Assembly: GCA_000149265.1 (NCBI GenBank)
Contig: CH003367.1
Span: 1 to 64,000 of the forward strand
Reading direction: 5' to 3'
Source of the DNA: Ciona savignyi
Taxonomy: Eukaryota > Chordata > Ascidiacea > Phlebobranchia > Cionidae
Length of the DNA stretch: 64,000 bases
A program made the translations under genes and the position numbers. How positions within the stretch are numbered: the first letter of the stretch is position 1; each line of letters begins with the position of its first letter. The notes under the pieces are model-generated. The model was given only the letters and a program-made list of their open reading frames with translations, was not told the DNA's origin and did no database searches. This document shows, piece after piece, positions 58,789 to 64,000 of the stretch.

Positions 58789-58800
58789 TTTACTTTCAGG
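58789..58800 (+). promoter_or_regulatory. candidate spliced-leader acceptor
   Basis: Pyrimidine-rich run ending TTTTTACTTTCAG, 36 nt before the ATG at 58836, with an in-frame stop between, so it cannot join a coding exon in that frame. This is how a trans-splice site looks. Confidence 0.4.
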
Positions 58801-58835
58801 TAGTTTGTTAGATTCTACATTGTACCGTTATCGTA

Positions 58836-61800
58836 ATGCTGTACATTCGTTCCAATACAGTTCTATACGAAATCGAGAATTACTTCACTGACAAAAATAA
58901 CGTCACCTCGAACGAATTAGAACAATGGTTAGGTTATTTTTTAAAGTTAGGATATTCTAGTTTTATGCCCGTGATTGGAAAAAGGCTTTATTACACGAGC
59001 AATCGGCCGCGCCCACCGTCAGATTACCTATCTATTTTAGTAGGTGTAGAGTATATCTTGGAAGACATAAGGTAAACCAATTATACTGTCGGAATAGGGC
59101 GATTAGTGCCCCAATAGGCCTATACTCTTTAGAGCAGGGGTTCCTAAACTGGGGGGCGCGTGCGAGGCTAGTTTTCCAAAAACAGTTGCATCTTTCACAC
59201 TAAGCAGGGTAATGGCAAAAAAATTATTGTTCTATTTTTCGTAAATTTGATTTTTGAGTAGGTGAGGCGTGAGTATGAATCACAAATCTCAAGGTGGGCG
59301 CGACTGAAAAAGTTTAAGAACCACTGCTTTAGAGTGTCACCCACGATCATTTTAATGATTGCGGGCCAAACAACAAACTTGCCAACGACTGGTTTTTAAG
59401 TCCTGTCGGCGACCACACCCGTCCTATTATAACAACTTGTCAATTGGAAAGAAGTACTGTCGTATTTCTCTGTAACAGACTTACTTAGGCTTCGTGTAAC
59501 CACATTTCGATCATCTGGTTACAATAATTTCCGAAACTTCTCATTTAGAAATTGTGTTTTGCCCAATGCTATAGGAAGTGGCATCCGTCGGACACCCACC
59601 AGAAGGATTTATGGAATTAAAACGATGACAAAAGACGATCTACATATGTATAAGCTATTTTAAGTCGCTGTCCACTGAAAAATTTTCCAACCAATTAGCT
59701 TCCAACGACCATATCGTATATTTATATAACCAAATAGCTTCCAACGACCATATCGTATATTTTAAGTCGATTGTTATAAAAATCAATTGGCAGTCCATGA
59801 ATACACCAAAAACGGAGTAGCCTGGGCATGTGAGGACCATTGTAACCTTATTTAGATCGATATCTACATACAAACATACCTTTTATGTATAAGGCTTAAC
59901 TTGATCAGTGATACTATAGTTACAGTGTTTAGAAGAGTGTATTATCGGACTAACATACAATAGTCAATTAAGTGGTTATAAAGACCGATACAGCACGGTG
60001 TTAAATTGGTTTAAAACTTCTAATATTATTGTGGCTACAAAATTACATATTATATTTGCATTTTATACTTTGTTTCTTATACCACAAAGCTAACCCAACA
60101 AGTTTAGCTTGGGGAACAATATAGAAAAGTTATAAAACTTGTTTATTTATTATTTCAACTGAAGTTACATGCATAGCATACATACAAGTACTCACTTTGA
60201 TAATTGTGATGTTACAAGCCAACGATAAAGCGCTATTGTTTTGTCACTACTGGTCCTTAAAGTTCACATTTTGGAGCAAAGTCAAAATTTAGCAGCTCGG
60301 AGAAAAATATTCGCTTAGTTATGACATGGCCCGCGCAGGCGGGAATTAGCGGTTGATTCGGACCTGCATACTCGTGGGCTAAGTATGGAATGGCCAGGAT
60401 TTCAACTGGTGACAAAGCAGCGAAAAACTGGCTTCGCAAAGATGAAGTATTTTCGAGAATTTCAGCGTTCTGCGGATTGCTGTTACTGGCAGGACTCTCA
60501 AATGATATTTGCCAATACACCTTCATGGAAAACCCCCTGGAAACAACCCAAAGTTTTACCTACATCACATTGGTAAGTTTATATTGTTAAATATAGACAG
60601 ATATATAAGCTTGTTGGTTCTGAAGTCAGTCTAAAGATACCTCTGCATGTGTTATTGGTAAAAGTTGTTTCAGTTTAGCTGCATCAAGTCATTTTATCGA
60701 GTCTCATAGAAAACACTTTGATGTTACACATATATATTGCAAGATACTTAACCTGCGTAAACGGTTGTGTCCGAAAGGTTAGTTTAATCGGTAACATCGG
60801 CTGCATGCGGACAAACGTTTACTGGGATCGAAATAGCAGGAATGGCGTCATCTGGCGATTGGCCAGGGGCTAGCGCTCCTGCGTTTTCCATTTAGAGAAA
60901 TAAAATATTCTTTAAAAAATATATATATTATAAACATTTAACCTATAACGGGTCGTTCGCCAAGACTCCTTTACAGGTTCCGTTAAAAAAATATATATAA
61001 AGCTACAATTTACCAGGTCATACACATCATTTCGTTCTTTACATCTGTCCTTGCATTCGTCTACAAAACTTCACGACTCAAAAAGAGGACCGAACAAATA
61101 TCCCTCATGCTTATAGGTAAGTTAAAAGTTTACCAAATGTAGCGTGATGTTTGTCATGACTGTAGAATAAGGCCAACATAGGTTTAACGTTAAATAGAAA
61201 AAAAATACGTTTTGCTTATTATTGTTGTTTCGCTTTGGTTTGGCGGCTGCGTCCGCAATATTTATTAATTAATGATATCCTTTTTTTGAAGGAGCAAAAA
61301 AATAAACTAAACTGTACCTGTTACAACCAGTTTTTACTCTTTCTTTGGAACACAACTTAAAATTTAGTACGAGGGTTATACCCAGTGTTGAGATTCAAGA
61401 GGTTCGCATGGGTTTGGTCGAACCCGTTCTTAGAATGTCGGGATAATTACCATCCGATTCTTGCTGTTTTTTTATAGACATTAGACATTTTAGGGAACCT
61501 GTTGTTAGAAAGTACGATACAAAAGAGAACCTGTTCTTAAAATTTTGAATTGCATAACTGGTTATACCGGTAGGCTCATATTGGTCATCAGGTTTCAAAT
61601 TCAACCATTTTTATGTCCGAATGATTGCGCCATGCATGGCATTAGCCGAACAGTAATTATGTGCAATCCTGAGTGTTTGAATTGCATTTTCTTAGATAAA
61701 ATTGCGATTGTGGTATATACGTGGTATTTACACACCTTTCTTTATCCCCCTGGAAATGAATATAGTTATTTTTAACTTGTGTTTTTTTATTTACCAGTGT

Positions 61801-61880
61801 GCAACGGACTTCTGTTTCTACTTCGAACTATACTTGAACTGACCTTGATAAACTACAGACGGGAATATTACAACTCTTGA
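58836..61880 (+). CDS. small multi-pass membrane protein
   Basis: Exons 58836-59071, 60398-60572, 61017-61116 and 61798-61880 (TGA) join in phase to give 197 residues. The last three exons encode three clear hydrophobic spans: ISAFCGLLLLAGL, YITLVIHIISFFTSVLAFVY and ISLMLIVCNGLLFLL. Exon 1 is soluble-looking (YEIENYFTDKNN, RPRPPSDYLSILVGVEYIL). I do not recognise the family. An alternative is a start at the ATG at 60390, which gives a 121-residue protein without exon 1. The acceptor at 60398 has a poor pyrimidine tract, so the exon 1 link is the weakest part. The poly(A) signal 19 nt after the stop supports the last exon. Confidence 0.55.
59135..59326. mobile_element. hAT-type MITE
   Basis: 192 bp with ends CAGGGGTTCCTAAACTGGGG and GTTTAAGAACCACTG, imperfect inverted repeats of the Charlie-like hAT kind. 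Flanked by a perfect 8-bp duplication CTTTAGAG (59127-59134 and 59327-59334). GGGCGCG motifs lie inside both ends. Confidence 0.9.
59690..59762. repeat. 39-bp tandem duplication
   Basis: Two copies, starting at 59690 and 59729, share AGCTTCCAACGACCATATCG. Confidence 0.8.
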
Positions 61881-61898
61881 TTACTATTTCGTCGATGC

Positions 61899-61904
61899 AA
61901 TAAA
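61899..61904 (+). promoter_or_regulatory. poly(A) signal of membrane protein gene
   Basis: AATAAA 19 nt after the TGA at 61880. Confidence 0.55.
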
Positions 61905-62301
61905 TTTATGTTCGTGCGTAGTGTAATTTAATATCGGATGTCACATGTTGGTAGTTACGGAAAGTATGCTGGTAAAAGTGGAAGGAAGTGAGTTTTAAAT
62001 GATGCATGGAGTATTAGGCTTAGTTAGTATAAGTAGGGAAGCAAATAAAACTTATTAAAATATAGCATTCGATTTTTCTATCTTAACCGGACCAGATTTT
62101 TGACCGAGATAAGTTTCGAACTCATGATGGCCGTTTATAATTTAAACGATGTATACAAATCAATCAACATTCGGAAACTGAAAAGACGTACACAGAACTG
62201 GTGTGGAACAACGACCTCCAAATGTTTCAAGGGGCTGCCCAAGATCAAGTACGTGGATGCAGCTTTTGGTGGACTAACTAAGGCTAATACAAAAGCCCTT
62301 A

Positions 62302-63004
62302 TTAAGTAATGGTAGATAGTTTCGACTTTAGTCGATAGGAGCTTATTACACTCATTCGGCGACTCGAAGTTTGTGGATTCGACTGCTGTGAAGAGCGTCG
62401 CCTGTTCGCTCTTCTGCGCATGCGCGCTTCGCTCCAGCGACGGACGAAACGAAAATCGGTCCCAAAGAAACTGCAATAACCTAGCAAGGTACCGTCTTCT
62501 AGCCATCGGTCGATCAGATGGATAAGCAAGCTGTCCACATGCCCACTCATAACGTCTTCATAATTCTTGCTCGCCACGACCTGCAAATCTGAGCACAACG
62601 ACATTCAGCTAGTAGGCTAACTTAAAGGGTTGAAGCATTGACTGTTTACCGAAGAGTTGTTTCATCTAAACCAGCTGCTTGACGTTCGCTAATTGCAGTT
62701 ACTGGAGATCACATCAGCCCAGTGTTTAAATAAGTGAACCAAACAAATGCGAATAACAAATTCTTAATTAAATACAACAGACTGCAGTATAGCTCCGGTA
62801 ACCGGCCTTACTTGTGTCATCTACTGGCCTACAGTAATAAAAAATTACCAACCTACGAACTAAGCAAACAGAAAACTTACTTTTTTCTTTGTAACACAGC
62901 CAACAATAACGAATTAGTTCTTCGTCGCACATTGGACAGCTTTCGGGGTTTAGATTGACCGAGTTATTGATACTCGTTTTACGCAATGTGTCCGAAGATC
63001 CCAT
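62302..63004 (-). CDS. unknown two-exon protein with CxxC pair
   Basis: Exon 63004-62881 ends at a strong GTAAGT donor in phase 1. It joins exon 62588-62302 (TAA) at a CAG acceptor in the matching phase, giving 136 residues. The N-terminal exon has CPMCDEELIRYCWLCY, two CxxC pairs ten residues apart, which suggests a small zinc-binding knuckle. The second exon has a stretch with hydrophobic pattern (SLLIHLIDRWLEDGTLLGY) and an Arg/Ser-rich tail. I do not recognise the family. Other frames of exon 2 are open too, so the model is tentative. Confidence 0.45.
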
Positions 63005-64000
63005 GTTTAAAAAATATTAAAAAAACGAAGCAATGGTAGCCTATAGGCTACTTGATTAACACCTAATATAAAAAAGGCATTTAATGTGCCAAAGATGTTC
63101 AGCACAGAATACAAAACTCGATATTAAACATTCCTCTATGTAAGTCTAACCCTTCGTCCTATCAAAAGTTTTTTTATAGAACAAAATAAATCATAATACC
63201 TGCACCTCTATACTGTCTAGATGAAGATTTTTAACCGCAAAAATGAACTATCTGGTACGACGAACAACGTCTTTATACAAACCTGGTCGTGTAGCCTGCC
63301 ATACAAACGACAGAATACCAAGGTTGCGGGCGTCATAACACACTTTGTGATGTGGCGTGGTAGACCTTTTAACGTAGGAGATTAAAGTTGAATCGAAATG
63401 TTAATCCATTCACAAAACACGTGGACAACAATAGCCTTAGTCAGCAAGTCATTTCGGTGGTTCTTAAGAAAACAGATCCTAATCCTGCGATACAAATGCC
63501 ATTGCGAGGCTTATCTGAGGAAAATTCGCCCTATTTTTACCACAAAAAAATAAATCAAAATTTGATACATACGTCCGTTCGAATAGGGTTGAGCAGGACG
63601 TTAAAACCTGACCGATTCTCGATTCATCTAGTTGGTTGGATTTTTGGGCAAGCCATTTAGCACACATAAGTTGTTTGAAAGTAGGTGTAATTGTTTCATA
63701 ACAAACTGCAGCTCTGTTTATCTTTGTTAAAATAAAAAGTAAGGCTAGTGATTGCCCATGGTATAACGTCTGTAGGTATCTTACACAACACACACTAGAA
63801 TAAAAGTGACCAATTTAATGGCTCGCTTCGTTTCAAACCATATTCTGTAGAAACAAACTATTAGTCATCGTTCCTTCGCACACAATCTTTGGAGCACATT
63901 TTTTTTATTTTTGTACTTCGGTTAACTGGGTACAATTAGCTCTCGGAGCGACCGAGCAATTACGGCGCAATTAAGTTTATACATACGCAGTGCGACGAAA
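63005..64000. other. right edge, nothing recognised
   Basis: Short ORFs on both strands lack motif or splice support. No repeat seen. Confidence 0.45.

Noticed and set aside
62135-62506. 123-residue minus-strand ORF overlapping the CxxC gene
   Set aside because: Different frame from the phase-matched splice model and no motif, though it cannot be fully excluded.

Overview
The window looks like nuclear DNA of an AT-rich animal genome with short introns, most likely an invertebrate chordate; a tunicate such as Ciona is my inference. This rests on chordate-like IP3 3-kinase and DRP1 proteins, spliced genes, Pol III tRNA genes with internal A and B boxes, hAT and TTAA-flanked MITEs, and several apparently unpaired 3' splice sites upstream of start codons, as expected for spliced-leader trans-splicing. 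Nothing is bacterial: no operons with ribosome sites, no CRISPR.

Region 1, about 153-26859: a tandem tRNA array on the minus strand. I count 53 units. Each unit carries, in transcription order, a tRNA-Ser(GCT) gene or its relic, a spacer of only 3 nt (CTT), and a tRNA-Ala gene. Units occur in three flavours that alternate as a higher-order repeat of about 1496 bp: type I = decayed Ser plus Ala(CGC), type II = Ser(GCT) plus Ala(TGC) with a 471-bp step, type III = Ser(GCT) plus Ala(TGC) with a 512-bp step. Totals: 38 Ala(TGC), 15 Ala(CGC), 38 Ser(GCT) (one cut by a gap of N), 15 Ser pseudogenes. An 842-N gap lies at 18038-18879. All ORFs in this region are shadows of tRNA sequence.

Region 2, 26860-29526: diverged AT-rich tandem repeats, then one decayed array unit in inverted orientation, whose tRNA-Ser is split by a 460-bp TTAA-flanked MITE.

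Region 3, 29888-37633, minus strand: a five-exon gene that joins a TKL-like protein kinase domain to a C-terminal macrodomain (29888-32595); an uninterrupted MACROD-like macrodomain gene (33384-34460) with an open in-frame extension beyond its TGA; and an uninterrupted 729-codon dynamin-related GTPase of the DRP1/DNM1L type (35444-37633). Kinase signalling, ADP-ribose chemistry and mitochondrial fission genes sit side by side, but spacing is too wide for a classical operon.

Region 4, about 39040-57824, plus strand: an inositol-1,4,5-trisphosphate 3-kinase gene. I reconstruct eight phase-consistent exons for the calmodulin-binding and kinase part, a long N-terminal start (exons at 41333 and 42676) and a short alternative first exon at 46626. 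Introns hold a hAT MITE (51918-52218).

Region 5, 58800-64000: a small multi-pass membrane protein gene (plus strand, to 61880), another hAT MITE (59135-59326), and a two-exon minus-strand gene with a CxxC pair (62302-63004). The rest is AT-rich non-coding DNA in which I recognise nothing.
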